A stretch of DNA of 64,000 nucleotides from Putridiphycobacter sp965230485 (GCA_965230485.1 CBDDLA010000001.1:1860001-1924000); one strand, 5' to 3'. Counted from the stretch's first letter, positions 1 to 11,860 are shown. Notes: a model not told the origin generated them from the letters alone. Made by a program: numbers and translations.

Positions 1-405
1 AGTACCACCATAACTAAAAGTTGAATACTTTGTTAATGATTTACCTTCCTTATACAAGCCATACATTCCAGTTAAACGATAAATAGCACTATAGTCTTCA
101 TTGGGAACTCCCCTGTATTTTGCTTCACCATACTCGAACGAAAAATCAATGCTATGATGAATTTTTGGGCGTTTAGCATTCAAATGATACCCGCCGCCTA
201 TCCGACCACCGCCAACTCCTTCATAAACTAAATTAGATGATAATTCATCTCTAAAGTGATAATAAATTGCACCAGTCTCAACATAGGACGCACTTTTATA
301 AATGGAATCAAGCCATATGTGCTGAGCGCTTGCAATTATGGTTGTATTTAAGACAACACATAGCAAGGTAATTTTTAAGAATCTAGAGGCAAAATAAAAT
401 TTCAT
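1..405 (-). CDS. Secreted protein of unknown function, C-terminus cut by window edge
   Basis: An open frame without stops runs from an ATG at 405 to base 1 (135 codons). The first 28 residues look like a signal peptide: Lys/Arg near the start, then a hydrophobic stretch (ITLLCVVLNTTIIASA) ending before QHIW. The mature part is rich in Tyr and Gly and has alternating polar and hydrophobic residues (for example SYVETGAIYYHFRD and HHSIDFSFEYGEAKY), which would suit an outer-membrane beta-barrel or a PorT-like protein. That is an inference; no family is recognised. It sits upstream of, and on the same strand as, nothing else visible, and the AraC gene at 514-1626 ends 108 bp before it, so co-transcription is possible. 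Confidence 0.65.
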   Translation of the reverse strand, partial: MKFYFASRFLKITLLCVVLNTTIIASAQHIWLDSIYKSASYVETGAIYYHFRDELSSNLVYEGVGGGRIGGGYHLNAKRPKIHHSIDFSFEYGEAKYRGVPNEDYSAIYRLTGMYGLYKEGKSLTKYSTFSYGGT

Positions 406-513
406 TAACGATTACTCTAATTGTTTATCACAAAAAAAGTAAGTGCTGGCTAAACAGCTTGTTCCAATTTCAGTTTTTTGTGTTCGTTTGCTTCCAAAAG
501 AACATTATCTATC

Positions 514-1626
514 TTAATTTATATTCACTTTAACGTATTGTGCAGGTGTCATTCCTATCTGTTTCTTAAAATAGGTATAAAAACTAGTCTTAGATTTAAA
601 GCCGCATTGGTTGGCAATGGCAATGGTAGAGAACATCTTATTTTTAGGATCTAATACTTGCTTTTTAAATTCTTTTAATCGGTATTCATTAATCAAACTA
701 TAAAAATTGGTGTGTAACTGTTGGTTAATAAATACTGATACTTTTTTATCCGGCATTTGAAGTTCATTGGCCAAATCTGCCAATGCCATATTTTGATTAA
801 GGTAAAGTTTCTTGTCTTCCAATAAATGTTGAATTCTATTTTTTAAAGCTTCTATTTGAGCAGGTGAGTATGCGTTATTAAATGAAGTGTTTTTTTTAGG
901 ATGATTCGCTATTTTCTTTAGGTTTTCAGGCAGGAAAACTTTAGATTGGTATAACCCATGATAGGTGATATAAACAGTAACAAGTATGGCAGTCACTAAG
1001 GTAATGTACATATCAAGATCATTATCTCCACCAACCATTACCAAATAGATATTTAGTATCAGTCCAAAAACAATAAATACCATAATACCAATGAGCATGT
1101 GTTGTCCCCATTTAATTTGGCTAAGCGGAATCCGAGCTTGATAATTGAGTAAGTACTGCTTGTAATGTTGGTACTTTTGGAAGGCTTTTAAAATAAAACC
1201 GCCGAAAACTAAAAGTTCAAGTAGGTAGACGGCATCCCCATACTTTCCAACATACCATAAATAGTCAAATAAATATCCTTCTTCAAGCGTGCTCAAAGCA
1301 AAAGGAATATTAACCAAGATTAAATACAATAAGAATGGAAGTAATATAAGCCATATACTCCTTAGGCGAATTGACTCAGTTAACGAGTAGGTATAAAGAT
1401 AGATGACTGCGCCAATCAAGTAACCAGAACCTAATGAAATGAGGTTGGTAAGTGTGTACAGCCAAAATATCTTATTTAGTCCTGCATAAAAATTCAAGAA
1501 GATGGTAAGCAATATCCAATAAAAGGAAACTAAGAAAATATGACTTGCACCATTCTTCTTTTGCCTAAGCAGAAAAAGTAACGTCACAAGTATTAGAACA
1601 ATGACTGTCGTAACAATAAAATTCAT
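514..1626 (-). CDS. Membrane-anchored AraC-family transcriptional regulator
   Basis: A protein of 370 residues. The first ~225 residues hold six or seven strongly hydrophobic segments (for example residues 2-20, 30-48, 55-78, 90-110, 175-200 and 205-222). A cytoplasmic linker follows, then an AraC-type double helix-turn-helix at about 265-367, with the family signature near the end (IANQCGFKSKTSFYTYFKKQIGMTPAQYVK). This multi-TM plus HTH_18 layout is common in Bacteroidota and is thought to couple a membrane signal directly to transcription. The ligand and targets cannot be told. It starts with ATG at 1626, and the 230 bp upstream to the T9SS gene hold no other gene. Confidence 0.85.
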   Translation of the reverse strand: MNFIVTTVIVLILVTLLFLLRQKKNGASHIFLVSFYWILLTIFLNFYAGLNKIFWLYTLTNLISLGSGYLIGAVIYLYTYSLTESIRLRSIWLILLPFLLYLILVNIPFALSTLEEGYLFDYLWYVGKYGDAVYLLELLVFGGFILKAFQKYQHYKQYLLNYQARIPLSQIKWGQHMLIGIMVFIVFGLILNIYLVMVGGDNDLDMYITLVTAILVTVYITYHGLYQSKVFLPENLKKIANHPKKNTSFNNAYSPAQIEALKNRIQHLLEDKKLYLNQNMALADLANELQMPDKKVSVFINQQLHTNFYSLINEYRLKEFKKQVLDPKNKMFSTIAIANQCGFKSKTSFYTYFKKQIGMTPAQYVKVNIN

Positions 1627-1856
1627 GTGATTTATTCTGAGTAATTCTTAGTATCTGCGTTCCAATAAACGGCACTATAATCTCTAATTGGCCATTTATG
1701 ATCAAATTTAACAATCTTGATTGTTTTTCATTAAAAAATCGTTTTCTAGTTGATAAGATAATTAAACATCTTATAATACACATTTTTAACTTTATTCGCT
1801 AAAGTTCATTTCAGCTTTTGCATTGAAAACAATGACTAAAATTGAGCTCAATATTG

Positions 1857-4800
1857 TTATTGCTTGATCAATTTATTAACCGAGGATGGTGTCCTGAGAT
1901 AATAAACACCGCTAACAAATGATGATAAGTCAATAATAGCCTTATCATCTGAAATGACTATAGCAGGATTAATTTCTTGTCCCATTACATTATAAAAATG
2001 CAGATTTGTGAGCTCATCAATGTTTGCAGTAATTACAAACTCACCGTTCGAAGGATTTGGATAAACGACTAAATTTCCGCTATTATTAGAAGGCACTACC
2101 ACCAATTTTGGACCGAAGTATTCATACACGCCATTAAAATCAACTTGCTTTAACCTGTAATAGTTCTCTCCTTTATAAGGAGAGCGATCCTCTATTTGGT
2201 AGGATTGTGGAATCGCAGTTGTCCCTGCTCCATCAATAGTTGCAAAAAATTCCCAGTTTACGCCATCTACACTTCTTTCAATTTGAAAGTAATCATTATC
2301 CGATTCGGATGCAGTCTCCCATTGTAAGTCTACAATGTTGCTATTAAGTTTAACTGTAAAAGTGGTGAGTTCTATGGGTAATGGATTAAAAGAAGTAATT
2401 GAAGCCAAAGTAAATGGACTAAATGAACTGATAGCAGCTCCAGAAGTTACGGTTCCCGAAATTGCATTACCTGTTGTTCCATTATTTCCTTCATCTATCC
2501 ATAATGAGCCATCCCACCTAGCGACTCTTAAATCAGATATATTATCTACACCGCAACTTGCTGGTGTATTCCAGCTTAGGGTTACAGTCACATTATTGGT
2601 ATTGACGATTCTGTCAAGTGTCCAATATTCACAACTGCTGATATGATCTAATGTAACATCTAATAATGCATCATCATAAGTAGGATCTGGATCCACATTG
2701 AAGTACTGGGCTCTAAATACTGAGGCCCCGCTGGAAGGTGCAGAAATCTCAATTGGTCTGTACAAACTATTATCTCCAACTGGAAAAATAAACGCGTCAT
2801 TTCCAATTTTATCTATTGGCCCATCAATATGAGAAGCATCTGACACAGAACTCACGTTTGTATTATCTCTCATGGTCAATAGATTAGTAGTAGTGGTATT
2901 AATGACCCCGGCGTCTAAATCAAGTTCTACAACAATCTCAATTGGCATTTGTAGATTCACTGCGCCTGCACCTTTATTGACTTGAAAATCTCTAAACAGC
3001 GGTGTTGGAGAAGCTCCTAAGTCAATAATGTCTTGATCACCAGCACCACCATCCAGTATGACTCTGCCATTTCCACCATTTCCAAAATAAATTTGTGCAT
3101 TGGCGTTGATTGAAATGTTACCAGCATACGTATCTGCATTGCTATACGACGGCTGTAATGCACCTGATCCTGACTTCACAAATGTCGCATTCGCATTGAA
3201 ATCATCTGCAAATGAATTAGACGTTGCCAAACGCATTCTTCCTGTTCCAGAATTAGTAAAAGTCACATCAGCATTAAAGGTATTATCACCAGAGCTATCA
3301 TCATTAGAGGCGCCATTTTTTGTAAAGGAGCTGATGCCATTGTAAATAGACTCTCGTGTGATAAAGCGAGGTCCGGTCATTACCAAATTGCCATTCCATA
3401 GCGCATTTCTATTTCTGATCCTACTGGTTCCGGTCGTTATAATGTTTTGAGCAGTTCCCCCAACTTGAGTGAAATTTCTGAAATACAAATCACCAGCTAT
3501 AAATCCACCACCCCCAGTAGTAATAGTAAAACCATCAGACAATGATCCAGTACCATTATTTTCACCAAAGCTAATCCCATCACAAATCGCATGCTCGCTG
3601 GTAAGTGTCACATTTCCATTGTATGTGTTTGCACTATTGCCTTGATAATTCATATAAACCCTTGAGTTAGTAGATGACGATTGATTGATTATGTTCAATA
3701 CTCCGTTAAATGTCACATCTCCTTGATTACCGAGGTATCCTCTTGTATTCGAAATGTTGCCGGTCTGCGTATATTGAGTTGTTCCAGCAATATCAACCTG
3801 GCTAGTGGATCCGTTGGCAAAATAAACCTGACTAGTTGTTCCCGATCCTGAATTTGTGACGGTTAAATCTCCATTCAGATCAATATCTCCACTTGTTCCC
3901 AAATAAATATTATGCGTTGTTGCAGTACCATTATTAATGAGTGTAACATTATCATTGAATGTTACTAAGCCTGAACCACCATTAGAAAATCTGATTTGAC
4001 CGTTAATTGCGCCTGATGGCGTATTAGTAGCAGCAACAGTGCCATCAAACGTAATAGTTCCATTATTCCCGACATATATTTCGCTTGTTGCATTAGATGT
4101 ATTTAAGAATGTAGCATTTCCTGAAACAGATAATGTAGATCCAGTTTGAGAAGCAAGGTAATCATCTCCAGTAGAACCGGCATGGACCCAATTTAACGTT
4201 CCTGCTATTGAATGTCCAGCACCAGCATTCGCAATATACATGTTTCCATTCCCACTGGTATTGACCTCTAAATTAGCCTGCCAAACATCTGCTGTTCCAT
4301 TCCCCATTAAGAATTGATTTGAACCTGTATGTACCAAATCACAGTCCATAACAAATGTGTTTCCACCGACTGACTGATCACTACTAAGACCTGTCTTTTC
4401 TAAATAAGTGGTCCCATTATAAGTGGTTCCTCTAGTCAACATTCTAGGCGCTATAAATGTCACATTGGCTCCCCAATTGGAATCATAATTAAAGATTCTG
4501 GCGGTTCCGGTGCATGTAATTGACTGAGCAGTGCCACCCACCTGAGTAAAGTTTCTAAATGTTAAGTCTCCAGCAATATATCCACCTGCTCCAACGGTTA
4601 CTGTTCTGGTGTCTGCCAATGTTGCCGCCCCCCCGCTTTCTCCAAATCGAATCCCATCAGAATTGGCATTTGTCACCGATAGAACTACGTTATCATTGTA
4701 TTGATTATTACTTGCTGGGTTAAGGTTACAGTATATGTGTGAACTACCTGCCCCAGTAGCATTAACTACGGTAACAGTATTATTAAAAGTGACATCTCCA

Positions 4801-7800
4801 CTATTTCCTAGATAGGCTCTTGTATCATCAGTTGCTGTTGACAAATGATTGAATATAAATGCACCATCAATGGATACAGCAGAGTTAGCACCATTGGCGA
4901 TAGTTACCCGATTGGTAATTCCGCTACTCGTATTATTGATTGTCAAACTATTGTCAAAATCTATATCTCCATTTTCACCTATTAAAATCACATTTACACT
5001 CGAATTGGACGTATTTGAAAAACTCGCGGGTCCGGTAACCGTTAACGTTGAGTTTGAATTATCACAAAGTTCAATCCTATCGGCAGCGTTACTCATAGTA
5101 GCGGTTAAATTGCCTCCAATTGTATTACCCGCACTATTATGAGCAATATAGATTTCGTCAGTTCCAGAATTGACAAGATCTAAATTGGCCTGAAAATCAT
5201 CTGGATTCCCATTCCCCATCATAAAATAATTGGCTCCTGAATTGATCAAGGTAGCATTTCCAATAAACGTATTACCACCTGGTGAGGCATCATCACCAAT
5301 CCCTCCTGATTTTTCGAGAGAGGCCGTTAATCGATAGGTCGTACCATCTGTAATCATTCTTGGCGAAGAAAATACAATATCTCCACCCCAATCAGCATCT
5401 AAATTATAAATTCTGGCAGTTCCAGTGCATGATAAGGTTTGTGCAGTAGCACCTACTTGTGTAAAATTTCTAAACCTTAAATCACCCGCAACGAACCCAG
5501 CTCCTCCGATAGAGATTGTTCTCGTTGCAGCTAAAGTTCCAAGGCCGGCACTTTGGCCAAATCTAATCCCATCTCCACCGGCGGTTGTATGTGTTAAGAC
5601 AATGTTATTGTTATAAGCATTTGTGCTGGTCAGGTTATGATTTAAATAAATCTCATTATTTGTTGCCGGTGAATGATTGTTAACGGTTAGTATACCATTG
5701 AAGATCATATCGCCACTATTACCAATGTACGATCTGGTATTGTTCGTAGCTGTTGTACTTTGATTAAATGTAAATGCACCGTCTACAGTAACAATTGAAT
5801 TAGCCGAATTAGCAAAATAGACATATGAATTATCGCCTGAACTTGTTGTGGTAATATCTACTGAATTATCAAAATCAATATCTCCATTATCGCCAATAAT
5901 TAACTGATTGGTGGTTGCATTCGACGAATTTGTAAATGAAGCAGTTCCTGTAACAGTCAAACTAGCATTGGTATTATCGCAAAATTCGATTCGTGTTGCA
6001 CTACCTTGCAAGGAGGCACTTAAATTTCCACCTACTGTATTTCCTGTAGAATTATGTGCCAGAAAAAAATCGTCAGTTCCACTATTAATGATGTCTAAAT
6101 CAGATTGAAAATCATCTGCTGCTCCGTTACCCATTACAAAATTCATATCACCTGCATTGGTTAACGTTGCATTGCCTACGAAGGTATTTCCTCCAACTGA
6201 AGCATCATCTGCCACGCCTGCTGTTTTTTCTAAAGAAGCTGTTAAATTATACGTGGTGCCCTGCGTTAGTATTCGTGGAGACGCAAAGGTTACGTCACCG
6301 CCCCAATTGGAATCATAACAGTAAATTAAACCTGTGCCTGTAAAAGTTAACGATTGAGCGGTAGGGCCTACTTGGGTAAAATTTCGTAACCTTAATTGAC
6401 CAGCCACAAACCCACCACCACCAACAGAAATCGTTCTGCCGGCAGCCAACGTACCTGAACCTGCTCCTTCGCCAAACCGAATGCCATCACCTGTCGCAAC
6501 CGTCTCCGTTACAATGATATTGTGATTGTATTGATTCGTGCTATTGGCGCCATGATTCAAATAAATTTCTGAGTTTGTAGCCGTTGCATTGTTATTAATG
6601 GTCAAAACATCATTAAAAATCATGTCACCCTGGCTTCCAAGGTACGATCTAGTATTATTAGTTGCTGTCGTACTATGATTGAATGTAAAAGGGCCGTCTA
6701 CAGTAATGGTTGAATTACTACCGTTTGCAAAGTAGATATATGAATTCGTTCCGGTACTAGTAGTTGTAATGTCCACCGAGCTATCAAAATCAATGTCTCC
6801 GTTATCACCCATTCTAACCTGACTGGTGATTGAGTTCGACGTATTTGTAATCACAGTCGCCCCTGTCACCGTTAAAGTTGAATTAGCATTATCGGCAACC
6901 TCAATTAAATCACCACTTCCACCTAGCGTCAGTGTCAAATCACCCCCAATTGTATTACCAGCAGAGTTATGTGCGATATAAATTTCATCAGATCCGGTAT
7001 TAATCACCTCCAAATTTGATTGAAAATCATCTGCTGTTCCATTCCCCATCATGAAATAAGTAGTGCCTGTATTTCTCAGTATGGCATTTCCTACAAAAGT
7101 ATTTCCACCTGGAGATTGATCGTCACCAATGCCCCCTGTTTTTTCAAGCTCAGCTGTTCCGCCAAAGGTTGTTCCCCTGGTGTTAATTCGAGGTGCAGCA
7201 AAATCAACATCTCCACCCCAATTTGAGTCATACATACTGAGTACCCCAGTACCGGATAGTGCAAGTGCCTGAGAAGTGCTTCCAGTTTGTGTAAAGTTTC
7301 TTAATTGGAGTGTGCCAGAAACAAAACCTCCTCCTCCAATATTAATGGTTCGACCGCTTGCTAAAGTACCCGTTCCGGTATTATTTCCAAAGAAAACACC
7401 ATCACACCCTGCGGTTGTAGACGCAACAGTTACATTTTGATTATAGGTGTTATTTGAATTCACAGCCTGATTACAATATACTTGCGAGTTGTTGGCTGTT
7501 GAATTATTGATAATATCTAACGTTCCATTAAATGTGACATCTCCCTGATTACCTAAATAACACCTTTGGGTCGTGGCACCTGTACCGCTATTAGTAATTG
7601 TAGTGGTCCCGTCAATAATAGCTGATCCATTTATATCGTTTGCCAAATAAAAATTACAGGTTGCAGCAGTACAGGTATTGTTATAATCAAAAGTTCCTCC
7701 AACAGTCACGTCTCCACTACTTCCGTAATAGATCGTATTATTAGCTGTTCCTGTTGTATTAATCACGACGTTACCACTCACTGCTAAATCAGAACTGGTT

Positions 7801-8523
7801 AATCTAGCAATCCTATATCCGACGGCTGTTGCTGAATTAATTATCGTTAAGTTACCTCCAACTGTGTTGCCAATACTATTGTCCGAAAAATAGAAGAGAT
7901 TAGTACCACTGTTATTAAGTGTAACATTAGTAAGGTATGTATCTGAATTTGTATTTGCGGTGCGAATGTGACCAGAACCTGTATTTGAAATGGTAACATC
8001 CATATTGAAGGTATTTCCTCCTGTAGAATTATCGTTATTGGCGCCCGTTTTGGTAAAGGATGCAATATTGTTGAAGGTTGATCCATTCAGGAATATCCGA
8101 CCGGAACTGCCGCTCACCTGCGCTCCAAATGTTGTTCCATTATAAGTAGCATTTCCTGCTGAGGCAATTGTAAAACTGCTTGTCCCGGGTGTATCGTTAA
8201 TTGTTCCTGATGATAAGGTTGAATTGCCTGAAGTGATAGAGAAAGCGAAGCCACTTAAATCAATAATAGCGGTATAGCCATTGACCGTCATTCCCCCCAA
8301 TGTTACCGCAATATCAACATTGCAATTCCCTACTCCATTTGCATCAAAAATAGCCACGTCCGCAGCCCCTGGTACAGAAGCTCCACCTGCTCCACCTGAA
8401 GCAGTTGACCAATTGTTAGTATTGTTCCAATTACTGGTACTCCCTGCAATCCAATACCTGTCTGCGGATAAGACAATGGTTGAAGAGAAAAGAACAATAA
8501 GTGTAGTTAAAATTCTAATTGTC
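1857..8523 (-). CDS. Giant T9SS-secreted beta-strand repeat protein
   Basis: About 2222 residues, read from a TTG at 8523-8525; no in-frame ATG lies between the upstream stop and the signal peptide (ILTTLIVLFSSTIVLSA). Mature N-terminus ADRYWIAG..NWNN..NW resembles that of many Bacteroidota surface proteins. The body is Asn/Thr/Ser/Gly-rich beta-strand repeat, as expected for a beta-helix adhesin. Four successive units lie exactly 915 bp (305 residues) apart, judged by the Trp codons of the motif SNWGGDV at about 7218, 6303, 5388 and 4473; a fifth lies 1077 bp further, at about 3396. Each unit has a marker FTQ.G.TAQ. Near the C-terminus come the typical LPIELTTF domain and a type A sorting domain (VVYPNPSNGEF to GVYYLRTPSSVNKLIKQ). 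Exported and anchored through T9SS; ligand unknown. Monocistronic by position. Confidence 0.9.
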
Positions 8524-8525
8524 AA
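1857..8525 (-). repeat. Five long internal repeats (915-bp period) in the T9SS protein gene
   Basis: The same codon order recurs with an exact period of 915 bp between the Trp codons at 7218, 6303, 5388 and 4473, then a 1077-bp step to 3396 (162 bp, 54 codons, longer). The units have diverged at the DNA level but keep their length exactly in the first three steps. This points to duplication by recombination followed by selection for frame and fold length. The repeat-bearing part lies roughly at 3300-7450. Confidence 0.8.
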
Positions 8526-8804
8526 TTTAATAAATCGTTATTCCGTCTATAAAAACGTAGTTAAAGGTAAAAAAGTAAGTCTATTTATCAAAATGATTCT
8601 TTGCAATATTACTATTTGTATTTTATGGAATAACACTGTACCGAGCACTCATTTATTTTTTCCGAATATCATATGAATTTCCTTATCTTCATAATTAATT
8701 ATTACTCAATTAGATTTACCTCATATCTATAAAATTAAATGATATAAAAAAACCCAACGACAAACTTATCAGGGTATTCAGATAATAATAATCGCTCTTG
8801 AAAT

Positions 8805-9713
8805 TTAATTGAGACTTCTATATTCACTTGGGCTCATTCCTGCCTTAGCTTTAAAAATGGTAGAAAAATGTTGTACGTATTCAAATCCCAAGGAAAAGGC
8901 CACTTCACTGACTGAATCAGTAGAGTTTAATAGCCGATTTTTTGCTCTGTTAATCAAATAATTATGGATGTGTGTTTTGGCGTTTTGCCCAGTTTCTTTC
9001 TTGAGTAAATCACTTAAATATTTCGGAGACATGTTTAGCTCAGTTCCGCAATAAGTTACAGTTGGCACACCTAAAATTAGCTGATTTTGATCAGCGTAAT
9101 AATTTCGTAGCAAGCGTTCGAATCTAGTCAGGATATCTTTATTCAAATTTTCGCGTGTATAAAACTGTCGGTCATAGTAGCGAACACAATAGTTCAATAA
9201 CAATTCTATATTTGAGATAATCAAAAGCTGACTATGTCTATCGATATTTTGCTGGTATTCTTTTTCTATTTTACTGAGTAATTCCTCAATTGAATCCTTC
9301 TCATCATCAGAAAGATGTAATGCTTCAGTGATATCGTATGAGAAAAAAGAATAGTCTTCTATGGTTTTGCCAAACTCTGATTTTCTGATTAAATCTGGAT
9401 GGAATAATAAAGCCCAACCAGGATCTTCTGAATCGGATTGATGACCATCATAGCTCATCACCTGACCTGGTTTGATAAATAGCATTGAGCCCTCATTAAA
9501 GTCATATGAATTTCGACCATACTTCATACTACCTTTAGTATCGTTCTTCAGTGTGATGCAATACATCCCAAATAAGCACCTCACATGATGATACTCTTCT
9601 CTAATTTTAGTATTCTTAAACCTTATAATTGAAACTAATGGATGCTTAGGTTTTGATATTCCAAAGACATCATGCATGTCTGAAATACTATTTATTTGAA
9701 CGATATCTTTCAT
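8805..9713 (-). CDS. AraC-family transcriptional regulator (last gene of redox operon)
   Basis: A protein of 302 residues if it starts at the ATG at 9713 (MKDIVQ). The frame stays open nine codons further, but GGAAG sits about ten bases before this ATG, and the paralog at 44575 starts with the same MKD. Residues 1-190 are a cupin-like AraC sensor domain (YDFNEGSMLFIKPGQVMSY). Two HTH motifs occupy about 200-300, ending SVSEVAFSLGFEYVQHFSTIFKAKAGMSPSEYRS. Such proteins are cytoplasmic and bind DNA near their own locus. It lies 38 bp after the SDR gene and so probably regulates this operon. A clear paralog, also next to an SDR, is at 44575-45492. Confidence 0.88.
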   Translation of the reverse strand: MKDIVQINSISDMHDVFGISKPKHPLVSIIRFKNTKIREEYHHVRCLFGMYCITLKNDTKGSMKYGRNSYDFNEGSMLFIKPGQVMSYDGHQSDSEDPGWALLFHPDLIRKSEFGKTIEDYSFFSYDITEALHLSDDEKDSIEELLSKIEKEYQQNIDRHSQLLIISNIELLLNYCVRYYDRQFYTRENLNKDILTRFERLLRNYYADQNQLILGVPTVTYCGTELNMSPKYLSDLLKKETGQNAKTHIHNYLINRAKNRLLNSTDSVSEVAFSLGFEYVQHFSTIFKAKAGMSPSEYRSLN

Positions 9714-9751
9714 TTTTTTGACACTTCCTGTAATAAACATACCTATTTTTT

Positions 9752-10666
9752 TTAAGTCAATGATAAAAAGGGCTGTTTTACCATTTTTTCAGAGACTTTC
9801 CAAAGCTTCAAAGCGACATCTTCGCGCTGAGAATAGTCACTTCGTTTTGCTATACCAACCTTTCCCTTAAACTCTTTATAACCTTGTGGCCCGAAATATT
9901 CTCCACCTTCTAAATCAGGATTTAGAGCCGCAAAAAGTGAAGGCATAGCTGCAGATGCATTAGAATGTAAAATAAACGGAGAGAGTATTTTAAAGGTATA
10001 GTACATCACCTTTGACATTTCATCAAACAAACCTGAATCAGAACCTCCAGGGTGCACGGCCAAAGCAATAATTTTACTCCCTCGTCTTTTCAATCGGCGA
10101 TTCAATTCATCCGCAAATATCAAATTGGCTAACTTTGATTGTCCATAACCCGCACCAGCATCATTCTGATTATCACAGCTCAAATCATCAAAGTAAATCT
10201 TTGCCCCTTTGTGCGCAAGGCTACTTAAAGTTACTATTCTGGAAGCTGAATGATCTGGAATCAAATCAACCAATAAAGCAGTTAATAAAAAATGGCCGAG
10301 ATGATTTGTTGCGAATTGCAATTCCACTCCTGACTCATTCTTTTTCCCAGAATACATCAGAATACCTGCATTATTAATCAGGACATCTAATTTGCTGTAG
10401 CCTTTTTTAAACGTTTCTGCAAAGGTTCTCACGCTTTCTAGATTGCTTAAATCTAAACGGATAATATCCAAATCGGCGTTTGGAGCCTTCTGAAGGATCT
10501 CTTTTTTTGCTTTTGTTGCTTTTTCTATATTTCTGCAAGCCATTACGACTTTAAAACCAAAACGGCTCATGGCCAGTGTTGTTTCAAAACCTATACCATG
10601 GTTAGCGCCAGTTATAATAGCAATTCGTCCTTTTTGAGAAGGTACATTTTTTAAATCGAAATTCAT
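9752..10666 (-). CDS. SDR-family oxidoreductase, retinol-dehydrogenase-like
   Basis: A protein of 304 residues. The Rossmann motif TGANHGIG is at about 19-26. NNAGI follows at about 96, a Ser in VTLSSLAHKG at about 148, and the catalytic YxxxK as YGQSK at about 174. The stretch from LQFATNHLGHFLLTALL onwards resembles the RDH/WWOX-like branch of NADP-dependent short-chain dehydrogenases. The substrate is not predictable; lipophilic aldehydes or ketones are typical for relatives. It lies 21 bp after the SRPBCC gene and 38 bp before the AraC gene, on the same strand, so it is probably part of one transcript from about 11860 to 8805. Confidence 0.85.
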   Translation of the reverse strand: MNFDLKNVPSQKGRIAIITGANHGIGFETTLAMSRFGFKVVMACRNIEKATKAKKEILQKAPNADLDIIRLDLSNLESVRTFAETFKKGYSKLDVLINNAGILMYSGKKNESGVELQFATNHLGHFLLTALLVDLIPDHSASRIVTLSSLAHKGAKIYFDDLSCDNQNDAGAGYGQSKLANLIFADELNRRLKRRGSKIIALAVHPGGSDSGLFDEMSKVMYYTFKILSPFILHSNASAAMPSLFAALNPDLEGGEYFGPQGYKEFKGKVGIAKRSDYSQREDVALKLWKVSEKMVKQPFLSLT

Positions 10667-10687
10667 ATATTATTCAATAAACGACTA

Positions 10688-11170
10688 TTATTTAAATCTT
10701 TTCTCTACCTCTGTTTTAAGGCTTCTGTTAAAGGCTTTATATCCCCTAGCATACATTTTTGACAATCGACCTCCCATTAACCATGTGACTCCTCCTATGA
10801 TTTCATCTGACTGAATAAATTTTGATTTTCCATTCTCAGCTGACTCAACCTTAAAGTGATGGTTGTCTCGAATACCTCCCGGCCCTTTTTCGGCCCAAAA
10901 AAACTCATTACTGTCATGAACAGAAATGGTGTGATCAATAGTTGTCAATTTATCCTTTTTGTCGTCAAGTTTAAAAGTAACCGTAATTTTTTCATCTTCT
11001 TTTATACTACCTTTGATATTGACTAAAAATGTCGCCCAATCTTTGTATGACTTGGTGTCAATAATAACAGACCACACTTTTTCTGGAGAGGCATCAATGA
11101 TAATATCCGTGTAGATTTTACGGTGAGAAGCCCGAACCTTTTCAACTTTGATGTTTTCATTTTTCATCAT
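10688..11170 (-). CDS. SRPBCC (START/Bet v1-like) domain protein
   Basis: A protein of 160 residues filled by one SRPBCC fold. The opening beta strand IYTDIIIDASPEKVWSVIIDTKSYKDW, the central strand pairs, and a long C-terminal helix (MGGRLSKMYARGYKAFNRSLKTEVEKRF) are typical of polyketide-cyclase-like or START-like lipid-binding proteins. It has no signal peptide, so it is cytoplasmic. No catalytic residues can be assigned. Its neighbours are two NAD(P)-binding oxidoreductases, so a role in binding their hydrophobic substrate is plausible but only inferred. Two adjacent Met codons open the frame (11168 and 11165), and either may be used. Confidence 0.8.
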   Translation of the reverse strand: MMKNENIKVEKVRASHRKIYTDIIIDASPEKVWSVIIDTKSYKDWATFLVNIKGSIKEDEKITVTFKLDDKKDKLTTIDHTISVHDSNEFFWAEKGPGGIRDNHHFKVESAENGKSKFIQSDEIIGGVTWLMGGRLSKMYARGYKAFNRSLKTEVEKRFK

Positions 11171-11209
11171 TCTTTATTTATTTTGGTTTAACATTTTGTT
11201 ATTCTATGC

Positions 11210-11860
11210 TTAAGCATATTCTAATATATCCTGATTCTCTAGAATTTCTTTTTTAACATTTCCTAGCCCAATACTGACCATGGCATTAGCCAAATCAGTC
11301 GATTGAATACTTGCACTACTACCCATTAATTTGATAATCGGATAAAGCCATCTTAAAATTTTGTACATTAAATTGGGTTCTTTTCTTTTATAAGTGGGAT
11401 AGATGTACCCTGGTCTGAATGCAAAAAAGCGTAAACCTAATTGGGATATTTTATTTTCTGCCATTCCTTTATATCGGGCAAATGCGGTTTTGCTTTTTTC
11501 AGTACGATCCGCTCCAGCTCCGCTTAATAAACAAAAACTAGCGCTTGGACTGTTTGCCTTCAATATAGAGGCGAGTTGGTATGGATAGTCAATGGTAATT
11601 GCTCTAAATTTTTTATCTGGTACGCTTCCTGTGTAGACACCAATACAGAAAAATACAGCATCTATATTGAGGAATAAGTCCTTATGTGTCGAGTAATCAC
11701 TAAAATCATCTAAAACAACTTCCTTTAACTTAGGGTGACGAAATGTAGAATTTTTTCTTACCAAAGAAATTACCTCGCTAACCTCAGAAATAGATAAGCA
11801 TTTTTTCAATACTAAATTACCTACCATTCCTGATGCACCTGCAATAATGATACGTTTCAT
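11210..11860 (-). CDS. NAD(P)-binding atypical SDR, NmrA/HTATIP2-like
   Basis: A protein of 216 residues from the ATG at 11860 (MKRIIIAGASGMVG). The open frame extends seven codons upstream, but the glycine-rich dinucleotide loop normally begins within a few residues of the start. The GASGMVGNLVLKKCL motif, the downstream FFCIGVYTGS and FCLLSGAGADRT segments, and FAFRPGYIYPT fit the NAD(P)H-binding family of atypical SDRs that act as redox sensors or reductases. It is the first gene of the minus-strand operon running to the AraC gene at 8805. The 270 bp between it and the divergent T9SS gene at 12131 should contain both promoters. Confidence 0.82.
   Translation of the reverse strand: MKRIIIAGASGMVGNLVLKKCLSISEVSEVISLVRKNSTFRHPKLKEVVLDDFSDYSTHKDLFLNIDAVFFCIGVYTGSVPDKKFRAITIDYPYQLASILKANSPSASFCLLSGAGADRTEKSKTAFARYKGMAENKISQLGLRFFAFRPGYIYPTYKRKEPNLMYKILRWLYPIIKLMGSSASIQSTDLANAMVSIGLGNVKKEILENQDILEYA

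Noticed and set aside
8281..8676. Plus-strand 131-codon frame opposite the start of the giant T9SS gene
   Set aside because: It is a mirror of the repeat gene, with low-complexity composition and no start signals. The same holds for the frames near 2335, 3100, 4849, 5425, 5908 and 7020.
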